From Emiliania huxleyi CCMP1516 (taxonomy: Eukaryota; Haptophyta; Isochrysidales; Noelaerhabdaceae): DNA of 64,000 nt. A model generated the notes under the pieces. The model made no database searches. It was given only the letters and a program-made list of their open reading frames with translations, and was not told where the DNA came from. Where the stretch lies: NCBI RefSeq assembly GCF_000372725.1, contig NW_005198537.1:291572-355571 (forward strand), read 5' to 3'. Within the stretch, counting starts at the first letter, position 1. The number at the start of each line of letters is the position of its first letter. The translations under genes and the position numbers were made by a program. Shown here one piece after another: positions 52,430 to 62,474 of the stretch.

Positions 52430-53280
52430 GTCCCCGCAAAGCGCAACTTGAGGGAAAGCCGCTGATCGAGCCCAGCGTGCCCGCGGCCGCCTCCCGCGCA
52501 CCGCCGCTGGGGACGACACGCTGCGGATTCGGATCGAGCCCATGGAGGAGGAGGGCGCGGTCGGCCAGCGCAGCAGGCGGAGTCCCTCCCCGCGCCGGAG
52601 CCCCCTGCAGTCGAGGGAGTCCTCGTTGGCGATGAAGGTGGCGACATCGAATCGCGGCCGACACACGTCACGTGGGAGGAATGGGCGATGAGCGGGAACG
52701 ATGCGCGCTACGACGCCGACTCCGCCGTGCTCGTGGCCGCAGAAAGCCGCGCTCCAGGAGCACGCCAAGATGCAATGGCTCGCTTGCTTCGATTCAGCTC
52801 TCTCGGCAGCAGAAGTGGGGCTGGAGCGGGTGGGGGTGGATGCCGATTGAGGGGGAGCGTCTCCAGCTGCGCCCTGTGGCAGCTGCGCCCTGTGGCAGCT
52901 AGTCGAGGGACTTGGTAGTTGTGACCCCCCTGAGTGAGGACAGGAGAGAGAGAGAGAGCGTTTTGTGGTGTTGGTGTACGCAATAACGGGACAGGGTGGT
53001 TGTTCTCTCTATCTCCTCTTCTAGCTCTTAGCATGAGCTGCGCCCTGTGTCCGACCCCTTTTGCGCAGCACCTTAAACTTTTAGGCCCTCCAAATTCGGG
53101 TCGGAGCGTAGCGGAGTGGGCCCCGAGTTTGAAAAGGGCGACGGACGCTTGCGTCCTAGCCTCCAACAACGCCTCCCCGGCGCAGAGGGGCCCCCGGAGG
53201 GATGCTCAACCGCCCCACGCCACGCCGCTTGCGGCGGTCCTCTTCCCAGCTCCGCTGACGGCCGGTGCGTTATTTCTTCG
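52430..53280 (+). mobile_element. Fossil element copy plus complete repeat R
   Basis: 52440-52560 matches the right arm of the foldback (TTGAGGGAAAGCCGCTGATC and on to GGATCGAGCCCATGGAGG). The following stretch is related to the ORF fragment at 41.4 kb and ends with the shared GTGGCAGCTAGTCGAG. Repeat R follows uninterrupted at 52905-53275: GTAGTTGTGACCCCCC, TTGGTGTACGCAATAACGGG, AGCTGCGCCCTGTGTCCGAC, GCGACGGACGCTTGCGTCC, and CTCTTCCCAGCTCCGCTGAC. It ends about 130 bp upstream of the next gene. It looks broken and old. Confidence 0.7.
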
Positions 53281-53405
53281 GTCCCGCTTGAGCTCTCCAC
53301 CGGTTGTCGCTCCTCTGAATCTCTGCCCCTTCACGGGCCCGCCCACGCGGCGCTCAGAGCTCGATCGCTCGCTTGCAGGTGTGCCACACGAGCCGCGCCA
53401 GCCTG

Positions 53406-54633
53406 ATGTCGAAGGCCTTCGAAGCTCAGTTCCAGAGGTCCGGTCCGGCGTCGCCGCGGCCGGAGCGCGAGTCTGCGCCCGTCGATGCCGCCTCCGCCCT
53501 CAAGCGCTTCACCGAGGGTGGGGAGAAGGCCGACACGATGAGCGGCAAAGAGATGTACGCCATCGTCGACATGCTGAAGCGCGAGCACGGAGCGGAAGCG
53601 GCCGCGCTCGAGGCGTCGCTTCTCAAGGTGAAGCGCCAGCTCGATAAGAAGATCATGCTGCTTGATTGGGTGGGAGAGCACGTCAGCCCCGCCGCCGCAG
53701 TAGAGAAGCCTCGGCGGGCTTCGCTCGCCGACTGCACAAACACAGCGCCGCCGGCCGCAGAGGCGGCGGCGCCGCTGGCGACGGCCGCGGACGCCATCAA
53801 GCGGCAGCAGGCGTCACGCTCCTCCGCCACCCAGGAGGCTGCGCCGGCCGCCGCCAAGCCTCCGGCGGAGGACGGTCGCATCGCCCGGATGGCTGCTCTC
53901 TTTGTCGAGGGCAAGGACGCCCTCTCAATGACGGGAGGCGAGATGTTCGAGGTGATCGGCTGGCTCAAGCGGCTCGGACACGCGGAGGTCGAGGACTCGC
54001 TGATTCGCGTCCGGCTGCAGGGCGACAAGAAGACGCAGGCACACCTCTCCCGCCCGCCACACGCCTCAGCCCGCCCGGCGGCGATGCGACGGCCGAGACC
54101 GCGCCGCGCCACCCTCACCCCCACCCCCACCCCCAAACACTCGCAGCTGGTCTCCTACCTCAAGAGGAACTGGGCGACGCTGCCGACCGCCGCCGCCGAG
54201 CCCGCCGCCGCCGCCGCCGAGCCCGCCGCCGCCGACACCGCCGCCGCCGACACCGCCGGCGTCGAGGCTGCCGCCGCGCTTGCGCCGGCCCGCTTGGCGC
54301 GGCCGCCAGCGGCGCCGCTCGGCGACGCTGCGAGTCTGGAGCGGGCGGACGGCGGGCGGAGGCCCGTCGCGGGAGGGAAGGTGCTCCAGCAGCAGGCACG
54401 GCTGCGGAGCCCCCCGACGCCGCCCGCCCTCCCCACCCCACCCCACCCCATCCCCTCCCCCAGACCCACCTCCCTCCCCCCTCCCCGCCCGCCGCCAGGT
54501 GGTCGCCATGGAGGCGACTCTCTCGCGGATGGAGGAGTCGTTTGCCTTTGCCGTCGAGTGCATGACTGCCGACATGGCGCAGGCGCGCAGGCAGCTGCAC
54601 AGCCTCAAGCTCGCTCTCCACTCGGCCCACTAG
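53406..54633 (+). CDS. Two-module protein of unknown function
   Basis: Predicted 338 aa from three exons; introns 54039-54146 and 54396-54498 are both GC-AG and phase-consistent. Two related modules are visible: residues about 33-82 (ALKRFTEGGEKADTMSGKEM ... LKREHGAEAAALEASLLKVK ... LDKK) and about 160-211 (ARMAALFVEGKDALSMTGGE ... LKRLGHAEVEDSLIRVRLQG ... DKK). Shared pattern: F-x-E-G, then M-x-G-x-E-M, I-x-x-L-K-R, and DKK at the end. An Ala/Pro linker follows. The last exon forms a helix, VVAMEATLSRMEESFAFAVE to KLALHSAH. I know no named family. The modules could bind peptides or pair with one another. Repeat R lies just upstream, so it may contribute promoter sequence. Confidence 0.65.
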
Positions 54634-55014
54634 ACGGGGGCACCCACCGCTCCCGGTCGCTGTCGGCGTGCGGCCGGTTCGCACCCGCCTCGTCTAGACG
54701 AGGCCTCTGACAACACACCTTCCGCACGCCGCCTCACGCTGGCACTCCAGCCTCCGCCGGCCTTGCTCGGCACTGCTTGTCCTTCTGTCTTTCGCGCGCG
54801 CGGTGGGTGGGTGGGTGGGGTGGGGGGGGGGGGGGGATCCCTTTCGGCTGAACTCTGCGCGGTGAGAGAGCAATCTCTGTACTCTGAGAGGGAGAGGACC
54901 CAAACCCCCCCAGAGAGCGAGACGGTTCCCGAGTCGACACACGACAGAACTCACGGAACACACGAAGGCTGATTTGTCATGCTCTTCTTGGTCATTACCC
55001 TGCGGATTCAAAAT
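54634..55014. other. Intergenic, G-run
   Basis: Contains a GTGGGTGGGTGGG array and a G homopolymer near 54823-54837. No gene seen. Confidence 0.5.
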
Positions 55015-55262
55015 TTGAATACGCGGAGGCCCGGCGATATGTCCGGCTCCGGGGGCGCCGCTATAGCCGCTATACAGGCTACACATATCGGTACCGATAT
55101 GTAGCGCCCCCGGAGGTGGTATGTAGCGCGCCGACCGATATGTAGTATGTAGACCACGCCCCGTGGGGACCGATACTAAGTCATAACACCGGACGATTCC
55201 TGTAGCGGGGGTCGCTACATACCGCGACCGCTACATACCGCGTTCAGGCGCGACATATCGGA
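55015..55262. repeat. GATATGTAG / CTACATACCGC palindrome cluster
   Basis: ACATATCGGTACCGATATGT near 55083-55102 is a perfect 20-bp palindrome. CGATATGT, TATGTAG and their complements recur about ten times over 250 bp, at 55035, 55119, 55136, 55146, 55213, 55229 and 55252. Confidence 0.75.
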
Positions 55263-55469
55263 GGGGCCACTTTCCTGACGACGGCGGTCTCAGTCGTGCA
55301 CAGCTAGTGCACGCTCTGCCGGCGTCGCGGCAAAACCCAATGCCACTACCCAAGACGCAAGCGCGACACGCAAGTGTGCGCGGAGGGTGCGAGAGATGGT
55401 TGAAGTGCCGCCAGCACGCCGCGGGGAGCGCGCGAGGAGGGCGGCCGGAGAGAGGGCATGCACGGGCTC

Positions 55470-56954
55470 TCACGAGGCGGCGGCGCGGTCGTAGGAAGGG
55501 AGCGGCCCGTCGGCGACGACCACCTGAGGCAGGGGGGGTGGGGAGGGGGGGTGAGAGGGGTCGAGAGCTGGCGAAGGTGCTGCCCTACCTCGGTGCGAGC
55601 CTCGCCTTGGAGCGCGAGAAAGCGTCCTCTGCCGCGTCGAGCTGAGGCGGGGAGAGGGGCGAGGTGGGTGAGGGAGAGAGGGGCGACACGCGACACGCGG
55701 GCTGGCGATCGGTCGGGTGGCGGCGTCAGGTCGCGCGGGCGTGTCCGGTGCGCTGTCTGCGGCGTGCTCTCCGCGTCTCGGTAGCGGGGATGAGAGTCTG
55801 GAGGGGTGAGGAGTGCCGCTCCTCGCCTGCTCGAGCTCGCGGGTGAGCTGCGCGTGGCGTGCCTTTTGGGTGGGGGTGTCGACGACGAAGGGGAAGCGGT
55901 CGAGCTCCTCGAGCACCTGCGGCGGGGCAGGGTAGGGCGGGGCGGGGTAGGGCGGTGGCGACGGTGGCGGACGGTGCTGCTGCCGGCAGAGTGCGCGAGC
56001 CGCCGGGCGGAGGAGGAGAGGCGGGAGGAGGAGAGGCGGGAGGAGGAGAGGAGGAGAGGAGGGAGGAGGAGAGGAGGAGAGGAGGAGAGACGGGAGGAGG
56101 AGAGGCGGGAGGAGGAGGAGAGGCGGGAGGAGGAGAGGAGAGAGGTGCCGCACCTCGGCGCGCGCGGCGCGGATATCGGCGAGGACCCGCTCGCAATCCT
56201 CGCGCGGCAGCAGGTGGTGGTGCGGCGGCACCTCGGGCGGCATCGCGGCCGCCGCCTTCTCGGCCGCACGCTGCGCCAGCTCCAGCTTGCGGTCGATCAG
56301 GTAGCTCGGCAGCTTGCCCGCCGGCTCGGGGCGGCCAAACAGGACGCGCGCGGCGGCGTCGGAGGCGCGCGCGCTCGCCGGCCGCCTCCTGCTCGCGTGC
56401 TTGGCCGCCTCGATGTTCCGAGCGATGTAGTCGGTCGGTGGAGGCGAGGCGGGGTGCGGCGCGGCCTCCACCTCTGCCGCCGCCTCCAGCGGCGGCGGCG
56501 GCGGCAGCGACTTGGCGGGCGGCGGCGGCGGCGGCACGAGCAGTGGCGGCTCGATCCACGCCGCCGTCCTGCCCGCCCGCGTCACCTGCTTCGCCGGCTG
56601 AAGCGGCGCGCCCACGTAAAAATTGCGCGGCGACGGACGGTGGCGAGAGGGCGGTGCTGACGACGGCCGCGCCGCGAGCTGCGCGGCGACACGGGAGGGC
56701 ACGGCGCTGTACGCGCCCTCCGCTCGCCGGCGAGCCGCCTTGCTCGCGGCCTTGGCCGCCTCCGCCTCTGCCGCCGCCTTGCGCTCGCTCACCTGCTGCT
56801 GCAGCTCCTTGATGTGCCGCCGGTTGTCACGGGCGTGGTCGTGCGGCTTGATCCCGTGCCGCCGCAGCACGTCGCGGCAGCCGTGCGTGGGGTAGATGAG
56901 CTCCTGCGCCGTCGAGGGTCGGCTGGCGGGGACGGAGACGGCAGCGCGTGGCAT
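55470..56954 (-). CDS. ENKUR: Enkurin (axonemal microtubule inner protein / calmodulin adaptor)
   Basis: Predicted 329 aa from four exons: introns 55917-56153 (GT), 55642-55826 (GC), 55524-55596 (GC), phases consistent. The N-terminus carries ELIYPTHGCRDVLRRHGIKP and NRRHIKELQQQVSERK, then a Pro-rich stretch (LLVPPPPPPAKSLPPPPP) and the C-terminal enkurin domain: GKLPSYLIDRKLELAQ, LLPREDCERVLADIRAARAE, VLEELDRFPFVVDTPTQKAR, LTRELEQ, ending VVVADGPLPSYDRAAAS. Vertebrate enkurin (about 256 aa) binds calmodulin, TRPC channels and the lumen of axonemal doublets. Presence implies a motile flagellated stage. The large first intron holds a CTCCTCCCGC minisatellite. Confidence 0.85.
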   Translation of the reverse strand: MPRAAVSVPASRPSTAQELIYPTHGCRDVLRRHGIKPHDHARDNRRHIKELQQQVSERKAAAEAEAAKAASKAARRRAEGAYSAVPSRVAAQLAARPSSAPPSRHRPSPRNFYVGAPLQPAKQVTRAGRTAAWIEPPLLVPPPPPPAKSLPPPPPLEAAAEVEAAPHPASPPPTDYIARNIEAAKHASRRRPASARASDAAARVLFGRPEPAGKLPSYLIDRKLELAQRAAEKAAAAMPPEVPPHHHLLPREDCERVLADIRAARAEVRHLSPLLLPPLLLLPPLLLPSLLLSSSPPPSSPPLLLPPLLLPPLLLRPAARALCRQQHRPPPSPPPYPAPPYPAPPQVLEELDRFPFVVDTPTQKARHAQLTRELEQARSGTPHPSRLSSPLPRRGEHAADSAPDTPARPDAATRPIASPRVACRPSLPHPPRPSPRLSSTRQRTLSRAPRRGSHRGRAAPSPALDPSHPPSPPPLPQVVVADGPLPSYDRAAAS

Positions 56955-57084
56955 CGGAGAGGCAGCTCGCTCCTACCGGCTACCTGGCGCGATCGCTCAA
57001 ATAAGAAGAAACTTGTCTGCATTTTTTTACACATTCGAGACAATTCGCGTTCCAAAGACCCACCCACTCGCCTTATTAGCACGG

Positions 57085-57420
57085 AAAAGGAAAGAAAGAA
57101 AATATACAACCCAAGGAGGGAGGAGGGGAGGACGGCACGCCGCCACCACACAGGGATTTCAAGGAGAGGGGTGTGATGCGCTAGCCGTAGTTCACCCTTG
57201 GGCGTCCGTCTCTTCCTATCTCTCTTCGCAGTCTCTCGCCGATTCTCGCTGCAACCTTCATGCCACCTCGCGGTCGATCCACTCTCGTCGTTCTCTCTCT
57301 TGTCGCTTCTTTCTCTGTCGCGTCGCTCTCCTCTGCCTCGTCCTGCAACGGCGCCGCCTGCCGCTCCCTTGCTCTCGTTCTTCTCCCGCCTTTCGTCTCA
57401 GCACGGTCAAGCTCGGGCGG
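57085..57420 (-). mobile_element. Fossil coding element of unknown family (copy b)
   Basis: Over 300 bp this matches 11924-12290: the pyrimidine-tract unit (GGAAAGAAAGAAAATATACA), then GACGGCACGCCGCCACCACA, and onward to CAACCTTCATGCCACCTCGC. Minus-strand frames share RRRKAGE-, RQERERREW-type basic segments with the other copies. It is a truncated, broken remnant. Confidence 0.65.
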
Positions 57421-57819
57421 TTGGGGGGGGGGTGTCGAAAGTTAGCAAGCCGATCGAGCGTCCCGCCAAAAGTGGCGGATCGCCACAACGCTCTCCCGGA
57501 CGGCCTGGCCGGCCTGGCTGGGCATCGCCCTTGAAGCTCGGCATCGACCCTTCTCGCCATGGCGGACGAGGGCCCGCTCTCCATCCGCCCTCCGCCGCTC
57601 ACCCTCCACAGGCATTCCGAACCCGCTCCACGCCTTCAAGCGGCGGTCGAGCATCAACAGCAGCCTCGATGGCTTCAACGCGATGCCAAAGAGTCCTGTC
57701 TCGCCCGACGGCGTGATGGAGGAGCTCGGGCCAGGGAGCACCTCGCTTCGGGCGCGCGTCCAGGCAAGGCGAGTGGCCGCGACCAGGCCGACTCAGCCTC
57801 GCCCCAGAGGCTTTCTTGC

Positions 57820-59430
57820 AAGGTGGACGGCGCCCGCTGCCTGCTCTCTCAGGCTCGCATCCCGCCGCCCGCAAAGACGTGCGAGCGGCTGCAGGTCGGC
57901 GTGATAGGGGCGGGCATGGCTGGGCTCTACGCCGCCATGCTGATCAAGTCGCTCGGCATCGATTTCGAGGAGCTGGAGGCCGCAGAGGCGCCCGGCGGAC
58001 GCGTGCGCACGCACCACTTCTCCGAGGAGGAGTGGGACTACGTCGATCTGGGCGCGATGCGCGTCCCCAAGATCCCAATCATGGACAGGGTTGTCGGCAA
58101 CGTCCCCTGGTCCCTGACCAACAAGCTCCCTGGCATCAAGCTAGGCGACTACTACGAGTCGGACGGCCGCGGCATCACCATGTAATACAACGGTTTCCGC
58201 GTCGTCGGCGAGATTGACTGGAAAGCCGACCCGTTCCACTTTTCGACGTCAAAGGGTGGCAATGTGCCCGACAAGTTCGTGCACGAGGGGCCCGACCACT
58301 GGCTGACGAAGGTGATCCAGGAGTACCTCGACGCACTCAGCAAGAATTTCGAAAGCGGCTTCCGAAAGCTGATGAGCATCGACTCGATGACCGGGCGCCA
58401 GCTGCTCCTCGATGACCGGGCGCCAGCTGCTTCTCGGACCCCCATCGTAATTGACAACCTCGACCTGGGCCCGGGTAACGAGGACAAGTACTGCCTCATC
58501 GAGGGCGGGACAGCTAAGCTGACCGACGCGATGGTTGCCGAGATCGCCGCGGGCCATGGGCCGTGCGTCCAGACCGAGCACGAAGTGCGGCGCCTCACAC
58601 CCTCTGGACAGGGCGTGGTCGTCTCGGGGGTCGCTCGCGATGATGACGACTTTTGCGTCGAGTTCTCCAAGCGGTACACGCACGTCATCACGACTGTGAC
58701 GAACCACGCCTTCCGGCTGATGGATACCACCGACTGCAACCTCTCGCTCGCGAAACGGACCGCGCAGCGCTGCCTGACGTACGACCACTCGACCAATGTG
58801 GCCCTCAAGTTCAAGACGCGATTCTGGGCAAGGGGCGCAGCGCCAATCCACGGAGGCACCTCAACGACCGACCTGCCCATCAGACAGGTCGTGTACCCGT
58901 CGTATGGCAGCGAGTGGGACACCGGCGTGCTCATCGTCTCGTACACGTGGGCGGACGACGCGGACTGGATGGGCAGCCTCGCGCTGAGCGACAAGACGCG
59001 CGCCATCGAGCTCTGCGTGGCCAACCTGGCGGAGTGCGGTCAAGAGCCTCATGGACGAGCTGGTCGGCTGGACCGTCATGGACTGGGCGGCCGAGAAGCA
59101 CGCGCAGGGCGCTTAGATACGCCATGTTCACGCCGGGCCAGGTTCAGCAGCATGATTGCAGACCTGATCTCCGCGGAGGTGGACGGGCGGCTGCTCTTTG
59201 CGTGCGAGGCAACGAGCGTGCACCACGCCTGGATCGTCGGCTCGCTCAACTCCGCCTACCGCGCGGTGGACGAAATCCTGTGCCGCGAGGGGCTCGTCGA
59301 AAAGCGCATCGAGCTGCGCAACCCGTGTGGGGCTCGTGCGACGAGTCCGTCGCGGAGCTCGACGGCAGCCTCCTCGGGCCTGCACTTGAGGCTAGGGGGA
59401 GGCGGGACCGGGACGGCCGCGGGTCGGTGA
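57820..59430 (+). pseudogene. Flavin amine oxidase / L-amino-acid-oxidase-like gene, interrupted
   Basis: The FAD-binding start reads LQVGVIGAGMAGLYAAMLI with the acidic LEAAEAPGGRVRTH, followed by EWDYVDLGAMRVPKIP, the GG-motif region of flavin amine oxidases. Further parts match: KYCLIEGGTAKLTDAMVAEI, FSKRYTHVITTVTNHAFRLM, IRQVVYPSYGSEWDTGVLIV, SYTWADDADWMGSLALSDKT and VDGRLLFACEATSVHHAWIV. A TAA at about 58183 interrupts the frame between DGRGITM and YNGFRVVGE, and later parts continue in shifted frames near 59030-59140. No spliceable GT/GC-AG pair explains the TAA. I call it a decaying gene; sequencing error is the alternative. The upstream frame from 57559 is low complexity and may not be coding. 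Confidence 0.65.
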
Positions 59431-59514
59431 AGCGAGTCTCCTTATTGGTGCTTGTTGCGCGCGCGGCTCGGCGCTCAGTGAGTGATTCCTGTCGGTTTGT
59501 GCGGGGACAGTGAC

Positions 59515-59645
<131 letters not shown>

Positions 59646-60373
59646 TGTGTGACTGTGTGTGAGGGGCACAGTGCGAGAGTGTCGCGTGTTGGTTTGGGTT
59701 TTCCTGTAGATTGAGTGCCGTCGACGTCATCTCATAAGGAACTACGTCGGAGCCCCTGGCCCTGCCTACCGTGGGGCGCTGCGTACGCACATGACCGATC
59801 AGACTCGTTCCCGAGTTCAGAGGGTCGCCGATTGAGCTAGGCAGCCTGGTGATGGACGCCACCGCAGCCCTCGTGGCATCTCCCGCAGCGGTCGGCGAGA
59901 CGGCGCGAGCTCACCAAACACGGGGGGCGGCCCGCAGCCCAGAGGGCTCGCAGTCCAGACGGCCGAAAATCGTGACTCGTGTACCGCCAGCCGTGATCCT
60001 CGCCCACCGTAGTTGTGCGTCCTCGTAGTCGTCCCCCGTTCAAACACACCTTTGATGAGAACTTGAGAAGTGAAGATCACGCAAAACGACTTCATGACAC
60101 TTTCCGTTCACCATTTCGTTTTGTGTCTTGACTCATTTGACTCGGTTCAGGAAGGAAATCCAAAGGGAGAAAGACAATGTCCTTTTGGCTCGCCATACAA
60201 ACGTGTGACGCGCGTGTGCGTGCGGGAGCTCGCGGGTGACAAAGAAGGACTGCAGAGCTGTTCCAGGCAACACATGCGCCTGCCTCTGGTGCCACCGCGT
60301 TCGTTTGTGATCTGGTGCCACAGAGAGGCGCGCCGGCCCGCTGTTGGGGGGAGCGCGTTGCCTCGTGGGCGCA

Positions 60374-61564
60374 TCACCGCCCTCCTAGGGGATCCGGTCC
60401 GGCGAGCTCTTCGAGGGCCTCTCCAAACACCTCGTCAACGCTATAGGGAAAGTCGTCGTAGCCCGGAAGAGCCGAGTCCAAGAGGCTCTGGATGCCCTCT
60501 GCCTCGGTCATGCCTCCGGGGTCGACGTTGGAGGCATCTCCGTTCTCTTCGTTCCCCGGCGGGAAGGGCTCTGCCGGCGAGAGTGCGGGCGAAATCCGCT
60601 CCGTGCAGGCCAGGAGGCGCGGTGGCCGCTTGTTGGCGGGCGAAAGCCGCTCCCGGTGCAGAAAGGACTGTAGGAGCTCGTGCTCGTGCGGACACGAGCA
60701 AACGCACGTCGCACTGCGCCCGTCCACGCAGGGCCCGTCGGGTGGCGAGTGGCGTACGACATCGCGCGCCCGGGCCGCCAGACCGAGCATGCCGCGCAGC
60801 GCCTTGGTTGGCTGCGGGCAGCGAGCGAGACGAATGAGGGAAGGCAGCAAGTCGGTCAGCGCGGTGTCACCCGAATCGCCAGACCACGGCCGGATCGGGA
60901 TGACGTGATCGGGCTGGCGAGCGCCAATGAAGGGCAGGTCCTCCAGCAGAAGCACACGCGAGACGTCGGCCGACACAACTCGCAGGTCCTTGAGGTAGAG
61001 GCCATGCTCCTCGACGCACGAGCAGCGGAACCAGCGTCGCTGCAGCACGCGCTCTGTGTCGAGCCAGTCGAGCTTCTCGGTGGCCACGGATTTTGGGCTC
61101 GCGGTAAAGACGCCGAGCTCGAACCGCTGGGAGGCCTCGTGCAAAAAGCGTGCGAGGTGAGGTCGCTTGACGCACCACGTCCGAGGCCGGCCACAAGCGA
61201 GCACATCCCCAGCGGGCCTGTCGCCAACAAAGGTGTGCACCAGCGTGTTGTCCAGATCGAGGAGAAGGAGACTGCGGCTTGCCGGAGCGTCGGCCTGTTG
61301 CGCAGGTGGTGGAGCGGCTGCGCCGGCGCCGGAGGGCGATGTACGGATGGTCTCGAGCAGCCAGAGCGCAGACGTCGAGCAGGGCATGTCAGCACCCTTT
61401 TCCTTGAGTTCGCCAGACCGCAGCAGCATCGGTCGGGGATCGATGGTCGGGGAGATGTGAGGTCGGTGCTTTCGGGTTACGATCGATGGGTCTCTCTCTG
61501 GAGACGCCGCACCGAGGTAAAGAAAAGCGGACGCGAACCATTCATGCGGAAGCTTGACAAACAC
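60374..61564 (-). CDS. FCP1/SCP-like HAD phosphatase (NLI-interacting-factor domain)
   Basis: Intronless frame of 396 aa. The catalytic loop LLLLDLDNTLVHTFVGD holds the DxDxT motif of FCP1/SCP phosphatases (here DLDNT). Motif continuity: VKRPHLARFLHEASQRFELG, then VFTASPKSVATEKLDWLD, RRWFRCSCVEEHGLYLKDL, VLLLEDLPFIGARQPDHVIP and GDSGDTALTDLLP. The usual IDDSP reads LEDLP, so the first acidic residue is Glu. Family members remove phosphate from Ser/Thr in the RNA polymerase II CTD or from signalling proteins. The C-terminal 120 residues are Ser/Pro/Glu-rich with an acidic end. The start could instead be the Met at about 61387 (MPCSTSALWLL), nearer the domain. Confidence 0.8.
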   Translation of the reverse strand: MFVKLPHEWFASAFLYLGAASPERDPSIVTRKHRPHISPTIDPRPMLLRSGELKEKGADMPCSTSALWLLETIRTSPSGAGAAAPPPAQQADAPASRSLLLLDLDNTLVHTFVGDRPAGDVLACGRPRTWCVKRPHLARFLHEASQRFELGVFTASPKSVATEKLDWLDTERVLQRRWFRCSCVEEHGLYLKDLRVVSADVSRVLLLEDLPFIGARQPDHVIPIRPWSGDSGDTALTDLLPSLIRLARCPQPTKALRGMLGLAARARDVVRHSPPDGPCVDGRSATCVCSCPHEHELLQSFLHRERLSPANKRPPRLLACTERISPALSPAEPFPPGNEENGDASNVDPGGMTEAEGIQSLLDSALPGYDDFPYSVDEVFGEALEELAGPDPLGGR

Positions 61565-61649
61565 GCGGCGAGGGCGACAGCAAGAGTCGAACGGGCGGCG
61601 CCTGACTCAAAAGACACAGCCGCATTCCCAGCGCATTCCTGAGACGCGC

Positions 61650-62445
61650 GAGGGCAGCCTCCTTAAAGGCAATGGGGTCTACATCGGAGGATTTGGAGCG
61701 CTCGCCGAAGAGGAGTACGACAAAATAGCGCCCGTGATTGCCTGCACGCTGCCCGCACTCACGGACTCCATACCCGAAAGAAAGAGAGGGGAGCTCGCAG
61801 GAGAGGTGACGAGTGAACTACAGGTAGTGGGGAAGGCAGCCTCGATTGCCATACAGACAAGGGTGCGAAACAACGACAAGACCAAGGCACGGGCAGAGGA
61901 GTGAGAGAAGAATATAGGGTGGATAAAGCGCCTGTTCACGGCATGGAGGGTGAGCCGCGCGCGCGCCGGAGCCCGCGCTCGTGATGGCCTATGGGAAAAG
62001 TCCTAGTAGGTTCCTGGAAGGTTCCTAGAAGGTTCCTAGGAGGCTAGCCCGCGCTCGTGATGGCGCCTGGCTAAACGTAATGAACGTAGAGCCGAACGGG
62101 AGGAAGCCGGGGAAGACGACCCCGAGGAGGACGACACACCAGTGGTAATCTCGTCGTCAGCTGTCACGATGCACCCGAAGGGGACCCCAGCGCCAGCATC
62201 ATCGGTGGAGGCACAAGTGTCCGAAGAGAGAGAGTGGACCTGAGCAACGATATGACTTGGCGGCAAATGATCGCAGTGGGCGTCAGAAGAGTCGTCCTTG
62301 CGCGAGGAGAGCTCGATAAACTCGAGGGGCCAGGATATGCCGCGAGGAGGGCAGAGTTGCGCCGAAAGGCGGGAGAAGCCGCGAGAGCAAGGGATCGGCA
62401 GGCGGCAGAGACACGGGACGGAGACAGACACGCACACACCCTCCA
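61650..62445 (+). mobile_element. Fossil coding element of unknown family (copy c)
   Basis: Plus-strand coding pieces match copy a in the opposite orientation: VRNNDKTKARAEE, GWIKRLFTAWRVSRA, AGEDDPEEDDTPV, and LDKLEGPGYAARRAEL. This copy keeps more upstream sequence (GVYIGGFGALAEEEYDKIAP and TSELQVVGKAASIAIQ) than copy a. It is broken. A short AGGTTCCTAG tandem repeat (61998-62042) interrupts it. Confidence 0.6.
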
Positions 62446-62474
62446 CGCTCTCCCCTCTAACTCCACCCCCCCCC

